Shown here: one piece after another, positions 34,148-48,230 of the stretch
Layout of the letters: each line of letters starts with the position of its first letter
How positions within the stretch are numbered: position 1 is the stretch's first letter
Assembly (NCBI GenBank): GCA_963082975.1
Contig: OY720348.1
Location: 14,380,078-14,444,077, forward strand
Source: Labia minor
Lineage: Eukaryota > Arthropoda > Insecta > Dermaptera > Spongiphoridae
Reading direction: 5' to 3'
DNA length: 64,000 nucleotides
Notes under the pieces: generated by a model
Databases searched by the model: none
The model's input: only the letters and a program-made list of their open reading frames with translations
What the model was told of the DNA's origin: nothing
Position numbers and translations under genes: made by a program

Positions 34148-37100
34148 AGCTAGAAAACCTACATGTAGTGTCATCTATTGAGAATAATTAACACTAAATT
34201 ATTAGAGAACAAATAATTTAAAAAAAAATCTAATCAATTTCTATAAATATAATCATAAAATATATAATGATAATATAATCCAAAAATCTTGTTAATTAAT
34301 AGAAATTAATTAATAATTAATTATATATGAAATATTTAAGCCGGCTACATGAATAAGTTACATTTTCATTTATTAAAAATATAATTTTAATTAATTATTT
34401 TCCCTCTCTTTAAACATATCCATTGGATTGGTAATTGTATATTATGTAGATATCTTAAATTTGCTTGAAATTGGATGAAAAATATGGATATTTTAATGAT
34501 AAATATGAAAAACGGGTGGAAAGTGGGTGGTGAGTGCGCGCGTGCAGCCCTCGTATCAATTGCCTATCTCTAAGGGGCATAGTAAAAATTCACTTTTTTT
34601 AAAAAAATATTGATGAAATTTTATGACAATCAACCCCTATTTTTTATGATCGGATATTGTTTTAATTGATATTTCTGGTAGGGGGTGTGTGTATAGGGGG
34701 AATAAAAATTTCATCCGTTTTGCTCTAACTCACCCCTAAATACGTTTTTTCTTAGAAAAACACCCTTTTTTCAATTTATTAAAATTTCTCTTAGATATGA
34801 TTTAATTAATTTCATTATCTATAGTTCAACCTTATCTAGGCACTTATATTGAACAATGGTTTTTTCATTTTTTTAAAATTCCAATTCCTTCAGGGTAAAT
34901 TTCAACCCTTAATTTTTAACTTTCAATTGAAAAAATAAAACCTTCCCAATAAAATTTTTTAATTTTTTTTTTTTTTAAATTATTTAAAAAAATCTATATT
35001 TTTATATTAAATTATTTCTAAATTTCAAAAAACATTAATTAATGAACCTTTATATAAAACAACCCTTTCTTCAAATTATTAAAATTTCTTTTAAAAATGA
35101 TTTAATTACTTTCACTATCTATAGTTTACTCTTATCTAGGTCCTAATCATTAAACATTGGATTTTCTCATTTTTTTTAAAAATTCCAATACCTTCATGGT
35201 AAATTCCAACCCTTAATTTTTAACTTTCAATTGAAAAAATAAAACCTTCCCAATAAAATTTTTTAATTTTTTTTTTTTTAAATTATTTAAAAAAATCTAT
35301 ATTTTTATATTAAATTATTTCTAAATTTCAAAAAACATTAATTAAAGAAATATTCATTTTTTACTTAGTCCCTTGGAGATCGGAAATTAAGCTTACGTAT
35401 GCATTCACGGGGGCAATTATTTTGAAATATTAATAGTATTAATATTATTATTATCATTAATTTTTGTAATACTTACAACTAATATTAAAAAAAAATAATA
35501 ATAAAACTTACTATTAATAAAACGAAATCAATTATTATTATATAGTAATATTCCAATATAATAATTAATTATAATTATATTTTCATTTTTTCTTTAACAA
35601 AAGAAGTAATTACCCGATTAGATTTTTAATATGAATAGTTTGGTTTTTCTATTTAAGCTGGGGTGAGGCCTTCACAGAGTCACTTCTACAAGAGTTGCCA
35701 AGTATGAAACATCTCCTATATAATATTTTCAAATGATAGTCTCAATTGAATCAAAGATTTACAGAAATAAATAATAATAACAATTATAAATTTTATTAAA
35801 AGTAATAATTATGAAAATTTAACTCTTTATTTATTATTGTTTAATTTAAATATTGAAATAATTGAAATTCACATGAAATTGAATATATAACAAATTGTTA
35901 AGATAAGATTTTAGAAAAGCTATTTTTTTCATTTGTATATTAATTGAAATATAATTTGTTTAAAAATATGTAGTATAAATGTTTGATCTCTCTTTCATAT
36001 TTCTATATTAAGATAAAGAGATAGACATCGTTGAGACGTCGTTATTAGTAATAAAATATTTTTGAATATAAAAATATACATTTTTTTAAATAATTTAAAA
36101 AAAATAAAACTAAAAAATTTTATTGGGAATGTTTTATTTTTCTCAATAGAATGTTAAAAATTAAGGGTTGGAATTTACCATGAAGGTATTGGAATTTTTA
36201 AAAAAAATGAGAAAATCCAATGTTTAATGATTAGGACCTAGATAAGAGTAAACTATAGATAGTGAAAGTAATTAAATCATTTTTAAAAGAAATTTTAATA
36301 ATTTGAAGAAAGGGTTGTTTTATATAAAGGTTCATTAATTAATGTTTTTTGAAATTTAGAAATAATTTAATATAAAAATATAGATTTTTTTAAATAATTT
36401 AAAAAAAAAAAAAATTAAAAATTTTTATTGGGAAGGTTTTATTTTTTCAATTGAAAGTTAAAAATTAAGGGTTGAAATTTACCCTGAAGGAATTGGAATT
36501 TTAAAAAAATGAAAAAACCATTGTTCAATATAAGTGCCTAGATAAGGTTGAACTATAGATAATGAAATTAATTAAATCATATCTAAGAGAAATTTTAATA
36601 AATTGAAAAAAGGGTGTTTTTCTAAGAAAAAACGTATTTAGGGGTGAGTTAGAGCAAAACGGATGAAATTTTTATTCCCCCTATACATACACCCCCTACC
36701 AGAAATATCAATTAAAACAATATCCGATCATAAAAAATAGGGGTTGATTGTCATAAAATTTCATCAATATTTTTTTAAAAAAAGTGAATTTTTACTATGC
36801 CCCTTAGAGATAGGCAAATGGCATTATGGCTGCACGCGACCACGAAACACTCACTTTCCCACCCGCTTTTCATATATATCACTATAATTTCTATATTTCT
36901 TATATAATACATGTAAATATAGGATTGTATGGAAAAGACTAATTGAAATCTCCCAACAACGTTTGTATTAATAATACAATCATCCTACATTTATTTATAC
37001 GCATCTCGTTTCTATTTTTTAGATATATATTACAATAATAATTAATAATAAAAATGAAAATCTCATCTCTCATTTTTATTATTATAATTAAATTAATAAA

Positions 37101-37572
37101 ACATATTCTTTTTTTATTCTTATCTATCTATCTGTCTATCATTTATATATTCTATCTATTCTTATTTTATTTTTATTTTCCTAGCATGATGTGTTTAGAA
37201 TTCGATAGAATTTTAACCAATGATGAGTGGAAATAGGAAAAGAAGTGGGAAATAGGAATAAGAAATTAAATTAAAAAGTTTATGAATATTTTTGATTTTC
37301 TTTTTATTATAAATAATAATTCACATATTCACATATAAACAATATTAGAATATACAAGTAAACATGATAATACATTGATAAATAAAATAATACATAAATT
37401 GTTCTCATTTCTCTTGATATGTGAATTCTGTTTCATCTTTTTTCTTATTTTCTATTCATTGATGAACTTTTCATACTGAAAGTAAAGTTTACATGAGATA
37501 AAATTTCGAATTAAAAGAAATTATTCAAATATTTGTAAAACATATATGTAATAGAATCTTATAAAAAATAAT
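34148..37572 (+). repeat. Array unit 4 (basic length)
   Basis: 3,425 bp. Here the left arm gains the inverted form of the 300-bp sub-repeat ('aatgaacctttatataaaac' at about 35,042), while the right arm keeps one (36,314). The two arms are therefore more symmetrical than in units 1-3. The ATG leader is at 37,054. Confidence 0.9.
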
Positions 37573-40500
37573 AGCTAGAAAACCTACATGTAGTGTCATC
37601 TATTGAGAATAATTAACACTAAATTATTAGAGAACAAATAATTTAAAAAAAAATCTAATCAATTTCTATAAATATAATCATAAAATATATAATGATAATA
37701 TAATCCAAAAATCTTGTTAATTAATAGAAATTAATTAATAATTAATTATATATGAAATATTTAAGCCGGCTACATGAATAAGTTACATTTTCATTTATTA
37801 AAAATATAATTTTAATTAATTATTTTCCCTCTCTTTAAACATATCCATTGGATTGGTAATTGTATATTATGTAGATATCTTAAATTTGCTTGAAATTGGA
37901 TGAAAAATATGGATATTTTAATGATAAATATGAAAAACGGGTGGAAAGTGGGTGGTGAGTGCGCGCGTGCAGCCCTCGTATCAATTGCCTATCTCTAAGG
38001 GGCATAGTAAAAATTCACTTTTTTTAAAAAAATATTGATGAAATTTTATGACAATCAACCCCTATTTTTTATGATCGGATATTGTTTTAATTGATATTTC
38101 TGGTAGGGGGTGTGTGTATAGGGGGAATAAAAATTTCATCCGTTTTGCTCTAACTCACCCCTAAATACGTTTTTTCTTAGAAAAACACCCTTTTTTCAAT
38201 TTATTAAAATTTCTCTTAGATATGATTTAATTAATTTCATTATCTATAGTTCAACCTTATCTAGGCACTTATATTGAACAATGGTTTTTTCATTTTTTTA
38301 AAATTCCAATTCCTTCAGGGTAAATTTCAACCCTTAATTTTTAACTTTCAATTGAAAAAATAAAACCTTCCCAATAAAATTTTTTAATTTTTTTTTTTTT
38401 TAAATTATTTAAAAAAATCTATATTTTTATATTAAATTATTTCTAAATTTCAAAAAACATTAATTAATGAACCTTTATATAAAACAACCCTTTCTTCAAA
38501 TTATTAAAATTTCTTTTAAAAATGATTTAATTACTTTCACTATCTATAGTTTACTCTTATCTAGGTCCTAATCATTAAACATTGGATTTTCTCATTTTTT
38601 TTAAAAATTCCAATACCTTCATGGTAAATTCCAACCCTTAATTTTTAACTTTCAATTGAAAAAATAAAACCTTCCCAATAAAATTTTTTAATTTTTTTTT
38701 TTTTTAAATTATTTAAAAAAATCTATATTTTTATATTAAATTATTTCTAAATTTCAAAAAACATTAATTAAAGAAATATTCATTTTTTACTTAGTCCCTT
38801 GGAGATCGGAAATTAAGCTTACGTATGCATTCACGGGGGCAATTATTTTGAAATATTAATAGTATTAATATTATTATTATCATTAATTTTTGTAATACTT
38901 ACAACTAATATTAAAAAAAAATAATAATAAAACTTACTATTAATAAAACGAAATCAATTATTATTATATAGTAATATTCCAATATAATAATTAATTATAA
39001 TTATATTTTCATTTTTTCTTTAACAAAAGAAGTAATTACCCGATTAGATTTTTAATATGAATAGTTTGGTTTTTCTATTTAAGCTGGGGTGAGGCCTTCA
39101 CAGAGTCACTTCTACAAGAGTTGCCAAGTATGAAACATCTCCTATATAATATTTTCAAATGATAGTCTCAATTGAATCAAAGATTTACAGAAATAAATAA
39201 TAATAACAATTATAAATTTTATTAAAAGTAATAATTATGAAAATTTAACTCTTTATTTATTATTGTTTAATTTAAATATTGAAATAATTGAAATTCACAT
39301 GAAATTGAATATATAACAAATTGTTAAGATAAGATTTTAGAAAAGCTATTTTTTTCATTTGTATATTAATTGAAATATAATTTGTTTAAAAATATGTAGT
39401 ATAAATGTTTGATCTCTCTTTCATATTTCTATATTAAGATAAAGAGATAGACATCGTTGAGACGTCGTTATTAGTAATAAAATATTTTTGAATATAAAAA
39501 TATACATTTTTTTAAATAATTTAAAAAAAATAAAACTAAAAAATTTTATTGGGAATGTTTTATTTTTCTCAATAGAATGTTAAAAATTAAGGGTTGGAAT
39601 TTACCATGAAGGTATTGGAATTTTTAAAAAAAATGAGAAAATCCAATGTTTAATGATTAGGACCTAGATAAGAGTAAACTATAGATAGTGAAAGTAATTA
39701 AATCATTTTTAAAAGAAATTTTAATAATTTGAAGAAAGGGTTGTTTTATATAAAGGTTCATTAATTAATGTTTTTTGAAATTTAGAAATAATTTAATATA
39801 AAAATATAGATTTTTTTAAATAATTTAAAAAAAAAAAAAATTAAAAATTTTTATTGGGAAGGTTTTATTTTTTCAATTGAAAGTTAAAAATTAAGGGTTG
39901 AAATTTACCCTGAAGGAATTGGAATTTTAAAAAAATGAAAAAACCATTGTTCAATATAAGTGCCTAGATAAGGTTGAACTATAGATAATGAAATTAATTA
40001 AATCATATCTAAGAGAAATTTTAATAAATTGAAAAAAGGGTGTTTTTCTAAGAAAAAACGTATTTAGGGGTGAGTTAGAGCAAAACGGATGAAATTTTTA
40101 TTCCCCTATACATACACCCCCTACCAGAAATATCAATTAAAACAATATCCGATCATAAAAAAATAGGGGTTGATTGTCATAAAATTTCATCAATATTTTT
40201 TTAAAAAAAGTGAATTTTTACTATGCCCCTTAGAGATAGGCAAATGGCATTATGGCTGCACGCGACCACGAAACACTCACTTTCCCACCCGCTTTTCATA
40301 TATATCACTATAATTTCTATATTTCTTATATAATACATGTAAATATAGGATTGTATGGAAAAGACTAATTGAAATCTCCCAACAACGTTTGTATTAATAA
40401 TACAATCATCCTACATTTATTTATACGCATCTCGTTTCTATTTTTTAGATATATATTACAATAATAATTAATAATAAAAATGAAAATCTCATCTCTCATT

Positions 40501-40999
40501 TTTATTATTATAATTAAATTAATAAAACATATTCTTTTTTTATTCTTATCTATCTATCTGTCTATCATTTATATATTCTATCTATTCTTATTTTATTTTT
40601 ATTTTCCTAGCATGATGTGTTTAGAATTCGATAGAATTTTAACCAATGATGAGTGGAAATAGGGAAAAGAAGTGGGAAATAGGAATAAGAAATTAAATTA
40701 AAAAGTTTATGAATATTTTTGATTTTCTTTTTATTATAAATAATAATTCACATATTCACATATAAACAATATTAGAATATACAAGTAAACATGATAATAC
40801 ATTGATAAATAAAATAATACATAAATTGTTCTCATTTCTCTTGATATGTGAATTCTGTTTCATCTTTTTTCTTATTTTCTATTCATTGATGAACTTTTCA
40901 TACTGAAAGTAAAGTTTACATGAGATAAAATTTCGAATTAAAAGAAATTATTCAAATATTTGTAAAACATATATGTAATAGAATCTTATAAAAAATAAT
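37573..40999 (+). repeat. Array unit 5 (basic length)
   Basis: 3,427 bp and nearly identical to unit 4, sharing the 'ggcaaatggcattatgg' variant near 40,240 with it. The ATG leader is at 40,480. Confidence 0.9.
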
Positions 41000-43900
41000 A
41001 GCTAGAAAACCTACATGTAGTGTCATCTATTGAGAATAATTAACACTAAATTATTAGAGAACAAATAATTTAAAAAAAAATCTAATCAATTTCTATAAAT
41101 ATAATCATAAAATATATAATGATAATATAATCCAAAAATCTTGTTAATTAATAGAAATTAATTAATAATTAATTATATATGAAATATTTAAGCCGGCTAC
41201 ATGAATAAGTTACATTTTCATTTATTAAAAATATAATTTTAATTAATTATTTTCCCTCTCTTTAAACATATCCATTGGATTGGTAATTGTATATTATGTA
41301 GATATCTTAAATTTGCTTGAAATTGGATGAAAAATATGGATATTTTAATGATAAATATGAAAAACGGGTGGAAAGTGGGTGGTGAGTGCGCGCGTGCAGC
41401 CCTCGTATCAATTGCCTATCTCTAAGGGGCATAGTAAAAATTCACTTTTTTTAAAAAAATATTGATGAAATTTTATGACAATCAACCCCTATTTTTTATG
41501 ATCGGATATTGTTTTAATTGATATTTCTGGTAGGGGGTGTATGTATAGGGGGAATAAAAATTTCATCCGTTTTGCTCTAACTCACCCCTAAATACGTTTT
41601 TTCTTAGAAAAACACCCTTTTTTCAATTTATTAAAATTTCTCTAGATATGATTTAATTAATTTCATTATCTATAGTTCAACCTTATCTAGGCACTTATAT
41701 TGAACAATGGTTTTTTCATTTTTTTAAAATTCCAATTCCTTCAGGGTAAATTTCAACCCTTAATTTTTAACTTTCAATTGAAAAAATAAAACCTTCCCAA
41801 TAAAATTTTTTAATTTTTTTTTTTTTTAAATTATTTAAAAAAATCTATATTTTTATATTAAATTATTTCTAAATTTCAAAAAACATTAATTAATGAACCT
41901 TTATATAAAACAACCCTTTCTTCAAATTATTAAAATTTCTTTTAAAAATGATTTAATTACTTTCACTATCTATAGTTTACTCTTATCTAGGTCCTAATCA
42001 TTAAACATTGGATTTTCTCATTTTTTTTAAANNNNNNNNNNNNNNNNNNNNNNNNNNNNNNNNNNNNNNNNNNNNNNNNNNNNNNNNNNNNNNNNNNNNN
42101 NNNNNNNNNNNNNNNNNNNNNNNNNNNNNNNNNNNNNNNNNNNNNNNNNNNNNNNNNNNNNNNNNNNNNNNNNNNNNNNNNNNNNNNNNNNNNNNNNNNN
42201 NNNNNNNNNNNNNNNNNNNNNNNNNNNNNNNACCCGATTAGATTTTTAATATGAATAGTTTGGTTTTTCTATTTAAGCTGGGGTGAGGCCTTCACAGAGT
42301 CACTTCTACAAGAGTTGCCAAGTATGAAACATCTCCTATATAATATTTTCAAATGATAGTCTCAATTGAATCAAAGATTTACAGAAATAATAATAATAAC
42401 AATTATAAATTTTATTAAAAGTAATAATTATGAAAATTAACTCTTTTATTTATTATTGTTTAATTTAAATATTGAAATAATTGAAATTCACATGAAATTG
42501 AATATATAACAAATTGTTAAGATAAGATTTTAGAAAAGCTATTTTTTTCATTTGTATATTAATTGAAATATAATTTGTTTAAAAATATGTAGTATAAATG
42601 TTTGATCTCTCTTTCATATTTCTATATTAAGATAAAGAGATAGACATCGTGTGAGACGTCGTTATTAGTAATAAAATATTTTTGAATATAAAAATATACA
42701 TTTTTTTAAATATTTAAAAAAAAATAAAACTAAAAAATTTTATTGGGAATGTTTTATTTTTCTCAATAGAATGTTAAAAATTAAAGGGTTGGAATTTACC
42801 ATGAAGGTATTGGAATTTTTAAAAAAAATGAGAAAATCCAATGTTTAATGATTAGGACCTAGATAAGAGTAAACTATAGATAGTGAAAGTAATTAAATCA
42901 TTTTTAAAAGAAATTTTAATAATTTGAAGAAAGGGTTGTTTTATATAAAGGTTCATTAATTAATGTTTTTTGAAATTTAAAAATAATTTAATATAAAAAT
43001 ATAGATTTTTTTAAATAATTTAAAAAAAAAAAAAATTAAAAAATTTTATTGGGAAGGGTTTTTATTTTTTTCAAATTGAAAGTTAAAAATTAAGGGGTGA
43101 AATTTACCCTGAAGGTATTGGAATTTTAAAAAAAATGAGAAAATCCCCAATGTTTAATGATTAGGACCTAGATAAGAGTAAACTATAGATAGTGAAAGTA
43201 ATTAAATCATTTTTAAAAGAAATTTTAATAATTTGAAGAAAGGGTTGTTTTATATAAAAGGTTCATTAATTAAAGTTTTTTGAAATTTAGAAATAATTTA
43301 ATATAAAAATATAGATTTTTTTAAATAATTTAAAAAAAAAAAAAAATTAAAAATTTTATTGGGAAGGTTTTATTTTTTTCAATTGAAAGTTAAAATTAAG
43401 GGTTGAAATTTACCCTGAAGGAATTTAAATTTTAAAAAAATGGAAAAAACCATTGTTCAATATAAGTGCCTAGATAAGGTTGAACTATAGATAATGAAAT
43501 TAATTAAATCATATCTAAGAGAAATTTTAATAAATTGAAAAAAGGGTGTTTTTCTAAGAAAAAACGTATTTAGGGTGAGTTAGAGCAAAACGGATGAAAT
43601 TTTTATTCCCCCTATACATACACCCCCTACCAGAAATATCAATTAAAACAATATCCGATATCATAAAAATAGGGGTTGATTGTCATAAAATTTCATCAAT
43701 ATTTTTTTTAAAAAAAGTGAATTTTTACTATGCCCCTTAGAGATAGGCAATTGGCATTATGGCTGCACGCGACCACGAAACACTCACTTTCCCACCCGCT
43801 TTTCATATATATCACTATAATTTCTATATTTCTTATATAATACATGTAAATATAGGATTGTATGGAAAAGACTAATTGAAATCTCCCAACAACCGTTTGT

Positions 43901-44505
43901 ATTAATAATACAATCATCCTACATTTATTTATACGCATCTCGTTTCTATTTTTTAGATATATATTACAATAATAATTAATAATAAAAATGAAAATCTCAT
44001 CTCTCATTTTTATTATTATAATTAAATTAATAAAACATATTCTTTTTTTATTCTTATCTATCTATCTGTCTATCATTTATATATTCTATCTATTCTTATT
44101 TTATTTTATTTTCCTAGCATGATGTGTTTAGAATTCGATAGAATTTTAACCAATGATGAGTGGAAATAGGAAAAGAAGTGGGAAATAGGAATAAGAAATT
44201 AAATTAAAAAGTTTATGAATATTTTTGATTTTCTTTTTATTATAAATAATAATTCACATATTCACATATAAACAATATTAGAATATACAAGTAAACATGA
44301 TAATACATTGATAAATAAAATAATACATAAATTGTTCTCATTTCTCTTGATATGTGAATTCTGTTTCATCTTTTTTCTTATTTTCTATTCATTGATGAAC
44401 TTTTCATACTGAAAGTAAAGTTTACATGAGATAAAATTTCGAATTAAAAGAAATTATTCAAATATTTGTAAAACATATATGTAATAGAATCTTATAAAAA
44501 ATAAT
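41000..44505 (+). repeat. Array unit 6 (contains N gap, many indels)
   Basis: The left arm is normal to 42,031, then 200 N. After the gap the right arm has two sub-repeats (about 42,942 and 43,247) and many one-base gains or losses in homopolymers. The ATG leader is at 43,988. Its true length is unknown because of the gap. Confidence 0.85.
42032..42231. other. Assembly gap (200 N)
   Basis: A run of exactly 200 N inside unit 6. The flanks are the end of the left arm and the TATTTAAG module, so about 600-700 bp of core are expected here if the unit is ordinary. The round size suggests a placeholder. Confidence 0.99.
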
Positions 44506-47500
44506 AGCTAGAAAACCTACATGTAGTGTCATCTATTGAGAATAATTAACACTAAATTATTAGAGAACAAATAATTTAAAAAAAATCTAATCAATTTCTA
44601 TAAATATAATCATAAATATATAATGATAATATAATCCAAAAATCTTGTTAATTAATAGAAATTAATTAATAATTAATTATATATGAAATATTTAAGCCGG
44701 CTACATGAATAAGTTACATTTTCATTTATTAAAAATATAATTTTAATTAATTATATTCCCTCTCTTTAAACATATCCATTGGATTGGTAATTGTATATTA
44801 TGTAGATATCTTAAATTTGCTTGAAATTGGATGAAAAATATGGATATTTTAATGATAAATATGAAAAACGGGTGGAAAGTGGGTGGTGAGTGCGCGCGTG
44901 CAGCCTCGTATCAATTGCCTATCTCTAAGGGGCATAGTAAAAATTCACTTTTTTATAAAAAATATTGATGAAATTTTATGACAATCAACCCCTATTTTTT
45001 ATGATCGGATATTGTTTTAATTGATATTTCTGGTAGGGGGTGTGTGTATAGGGGGAATAAAAATTTCATCCGTTTTTGCTCTAACTCACCCCTAAATACG
45101 TTTTTTCTTAGAAAAAACACCCTTTTTTCAATTTATTAAATTTCTCTTAGATATGATTTAATTAATTTCATTATCTATAGTCAACCTTATCTAGGCACTT
45201 ATATTGAACAATGGTTTTTTCATTTTTTTTAAAATTCCAATTCCTTCAGGGTAAATTTCAACCCTTAATTTTTAACTTTCAATTGAAAAAATAAAACCTT
45301 CCCAATAAAAATTTTTTAATTTTTTTTTTTTTTAAATTATTTAAAAAAATCTATATTTTTATATTAAATTATTTCTAATTTCAAAAACATTAATTAATGA
45401 ACCTTTATATAAAACAACCCTTTCTTCAAATTATTAAAATTTCTTTAAAAATGATTTAATTACTTTCACTATCTATAGTTTACTCTTATCTCGGTCCTAA
45501 TCATTAAACATTGGATTTTCTCATTTTTTTTATAAATTCCAATACCCTTCATGGTAAATTCCAACCCTTAATTTTTAACTTTCAATTGAAAAAATAAAAC
45601 CTTCCAATAAAATTTTTTAATTTTTTTTTTTTTTAAATTATTTAAAAAATCTATATTTTATATTAAATTATTTCTAAATTTCAAAAAACATTAATTAAAG
45701 AAATATTCATTTTTTACTTAGTCCCTTGGAGATCGGAAATTAAGCTTACGTATGCATTCACGGGGGCAATTATTTTGAAATATTAATAGTATTAATATTA
45801 TTATTATCATTAATTTTTGTAATACTTACAACTAATATTAAAAAAAAATAATAATAAAACTTACTATTAATAAAACGAAATCAATTATTATTATATAGTA
45901 ATATTCCAATATAATAATTAATTATAATTATATTTTCATTTTTTCTTTAACAAAAGAAGTAATTACCCGATTAGATTTTTAATATGAATAGTTTGGTTTT
46001 TCTATTTAAGCTGGGGTGAGGCCTTCACAGAGTCACTTCTACAAGAGTTGCCAAGTATGAAACATCTCCTATATAATATTTTCAAATGATAGTCTCAATT
46101 GAATCAAAGATTTACAGAAATAAATAATAATAACAATTATAAATTTTATTAAAAGTAATAATTATGAAAATTTAACTCTTTATTTATTATTGTTTAATTT
46201 AAATATTGAAATAATTGAAATTCACATGAAATTGAATATATAACAAATTGTTAAGATAAGATTTTAGAAAAGCTATTTTTTTCATTTGTATATTAATTGA
46301 AATATAATTTGTTTAAATATATGTAGTATAAATGTTTGATCTCTCTTTCATATTTCTATATTAAGATAAAGAGATAGACATCGTTGAGACGTCGTTATTA
46401 GTAATAAAATATTTTTGAATATAAAAATATACATTTTTTTTAAATAATTAAAAAAAAATAAAACTAAAAATTTTATTGGGAATGTTTTATTTTTCTCAAT
46501 AGAATGTTAAAAATTAAGGGTTGGAATTTACCATGAAGGTATTGGAATTTTTAAAAAAAATGAGAGAAATCCAATGTTAATGATTAGGACCTAGATAAGA
46601 GTAAACTATAGATAGTGAAAGTAATTAAATCATTTTAAAAGAAAATTTTAATAATTTGAAGAAAGGGTTGTTTTATATAAAGGTTCATTAATTAATGTTT
46701 TTTTGAAATTTAAAAATAATTTAATATAAAAATATAGATTTTTTTAAATAATTTAAAAAAAAAAAAAATTAAAAAATTTTATTGGGAAGGTTTTATTTTT
46801 TCAATTGAAAGTTAAAAATTAAGGGTTGAAATTTACCCTGAAGGTATTGGAATTTTTAAAAAAAATGAGAAAATCCAATGTTTAATGATTAGGACCTAGA
46901 TAAGAGTAAACTATAGATAGTGAAAGTAATTAAATCATTTTTAAAAGAAATTTTAATAATTTGAAGAAAGGGTTGTTTTATATAAAGGTTCATTAATTAA
47001 AGTTTTTTGAAATTTAGAAATAATTTAATATAAAAATATAGATTTTTTTAAATAATTTAAAAAAAAAAAAAATTAAAAAATTTTATTGGGAAGGTTTTAT
47101 TTTTTCAATTGAAAGTTAAAAATTAAGGGTTGAAATTTACCCTGAAGGAATTTAAATTTTAAAAAAATGAAAAAACCATTGTTCAATATAAGTGCCTAGA
47201 TAAGGTTGAACTATAGATAATGAAATTAATTAAATCATATCTAAGAGAAATTTTAATAAATTGAAAAAAGGGTGTTTTTCTAAGAAAAAACGTATTTAGG
47301 GGTGAGTTAGAGCAAAACGGATGAAATTTTTATTCCCCCTATACATACACCCCCTACCAGAAATATCAATTAAAACAATATCCGATCATAAAAAATAGGG
47401 GTTGATTGTCATAAAATTTCATCAATATTTTTTTAAAAAAAGTGAATTTTTACTATGCCCCTTAGAGATAGGCAATTGGCATTATGGCTGCACGCGACCA

Positions 47501-48230
47501 CGAAACACTCACTTTCCCACCCGCTTTTCATATATATCACTATAATTTCTATATTTCTTATATAATACATGTAAATATAGGATTGTATGGAAAAGACTAA
47601 TTGAAATCTCCCAACAACGTTTGTATTAATAATACAATCATCCTACATTTATTTATACGCATCTCGTTTCTATTTTTTAGATATATATTACAATAATAAT
47701 TAATAATAAAAATGAAAATCTCATCTCTCATTTTTATTATTATAATTAAATTAATAAAACATATTCTTTTTTTATTCTTATCTATCTATCTGTCTATCAT
47801 TTATATATTCTATCTATTCTTATTTTATTTTTATTTTCCTAGCATGATGTGTTTAGAATTCGATAGAATTTTAACCAATGATGAGTGGAAATAGGAAAAG
47901 AAGTGGGAAATAGGAATAAGAAATTAAATTAAAAAGTTTATGAATATTTTTGATTTTCTTTTTATTATAAATAATAATTCACATATTCACATATAAACAA
48001 TATTAGAATATACAAGTAAACATGATAATACATTGATAAATAAAATAATACATAAATTGTTCTCATTTCTCTTGATATGTGAATTCTGTTTCATCTTTTT
48101 TCTTATTTTCTATTCATTGATGAACTTTTCATACTGAAAGTAAAGTTTACATGAGATAAAATTTCGAATTAAAAGAAATTATTCAAATATTTGTAAAACA
48201 TATATGTAATAGAATCTTATAAAAAATAAT
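44506..48230 (+). repeat. Array unit 7
   Basis: 3,725 bp. Two right-arm sub-repeats (about 46,667 and 46,976) and one in the left arm. Single-base indels persist to about 46,700. The ATG leader is at 47,712. Confidence 0.9.

Noticed and set aside
43708..44007. 99-codon minus-strand frame in unit 6
   Set aside because: It is present only in the indel-rich unit; the same region is closed in all other units.
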